A DNA stretch of 6,414 nucleotides, from NCBI GenBank assembly GCA_025934595.1, contig JAICXU010000198.1:1-6414 (forward strand), written 5' to 3'. The notes beneath the pieces were generated by a model. That model was not told the origin of the DNA and made no database searches. It saw only the letters and a list, made by a program, of their open reading frames with translations. A program made the translations under genes and the position numbers. Source of the DNA: Polyangiaceae bacterium. GTDB lineage: Bacteria; Myxococcota_A; Polyangia; Polyangiales; Polyangiaceae. Of this stretch, positions 6,145-6,414 are shown piece after piece; the first letter of the stretch is position 1, and each line of letters starts with the position of its first letter.

Positions 6145-6414
6145 TACCCGCGCACCCGTTACCTCGAATGGGCCATCCAGCACGGGGGCAAATGCAAATA
6201 CGATCTCGGCACGAGCGGCTCGAGATCCGCGTGCTCGCTCGTCGATACGAGCCGCGTGGATCTGCACGACGTCGCCGGCTGGGAAAATCTTCGCACCGCC
6301 ATCGCGAACGCGAACGACGTCCCGCGTACCCACGTGGTCGCGGCGCTCGGAACCGCACATGCCGTGTGGCTTGCCTATGCGGCCGCCGCTTCTCCGGGGG
6401 ACGAGATCCTGATC
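6142..6414 (+). CDS. PLP-dependent aminotransferase, class I/II (3' partial)
   Basis: The frame from ATG 6142 stays open for 91 codons to the window edge. The start MYPRTRYLEWAIQHGGK, followed by YDLGTSG, fits the opening of aspartate-aminotransferase-like fold type I enzymes. The helix GWENLRTAIANANDVP (residues 54-69) precedes VVAALGTAHAVWLAYAA (73-89 region), which matches the conserved GT-x-x-A segment that helps hold the pyridoxal-phosphate phosphate group, and then SPGDEILI, the usual strand after it. Such enzymes transfer amino groups between amino acids and keto acids in the cytoplasm. The catalytic lysine and the substrate-determining residues lie beyond the window, so the specificity cannot be stated. 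The gene is coupled to the lipoprotein by a TGATG overlap and is the last visible member of the operon. Confidence 0.8.
   Translation, partial: MYPRTRYLEWAIQHGGKCKYDLGTSGSRSACSLVDTSRVDLHDVAGWENLRTAIANANDVPRTHVVAALGTAHAVWLAYAAAASPGDEILI

Noticed and set aside
4502..6358. 618-codon antisense open frame across the SctQ-like, lipoprotein and aminotransferase genes
   Set aside because: It spans three well-supported genes and their junctions on the other strand, and its translation is a low-complexity Arg/Ser/Ala mixture. It is a codon-bias shadow.

Overview
The window is GC-rich DNA (about two thirds G+C by eye) with strong G/C preference at third codon positions and almost no non-coding space. 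The protein families suggest a member of the Myxococcota/Polyangia (myxobacteria and relatives). They include a very long protein with TPR, DUF3857 and transglutaminase-like parts, a short secreted TPR protein, a small Ser/Ala-linker lipoprotein and a non-flagellar SpoA (FliM/FliN-type) protein. The lineage is inferred from gene content and style, not from a marker gene.

Layout: (1) From the left edge to 3191, plus strand: the 3' part of a large gene whose start lies outside the window. Its transglutaminase-like core appears to have lost all three catalytic residues. (2) 3192-3803, minus strand: a secreted TPR protein, convergent with gene 1. The two stop codons abut with no base between them. 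(3) 3804-3849: a 46-base divergent intergenic region, the only real gene-to-gene gap. (4) 3850 to the right edge, plus strand: a tight four-gene operon made of a class I SAM methyltransferase, a SctQ/YscQ-type protein with two SpoA domains, a small predicted lipoprotein and the N-terminal 91 codons of a PLP-dependent aminotransferase. Its three junctions are ATGA, ATGA and TGATG overlaps, so translation is probably coupled along it. The aminotransferase fragment has no stop codon inside the window and was read directly from the sequence.

The most interesting signal is inside the SctQ-like gene. A strong Shine-Dalgarno-like GAGGAG lies six bases before an in-frame ATG in the linker between the two SpoA domains. 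Internal initiation there would give an 81-residue product that is essentially the last SpoA domain. This is the arrangement used by several type III secretion systems to make the short SctQ-C subunit of the cytosolic sorting platform. Also notable are the placement of a SctQ-like gene among metabolic-type genes with no other secretion gene visible, and the catalytically degenerate transglutaminase fold. No RNA genes, mobile elements, CRISPR arrays or convincing terminators were found. No stretch longer than 300 bases lacks a gene.
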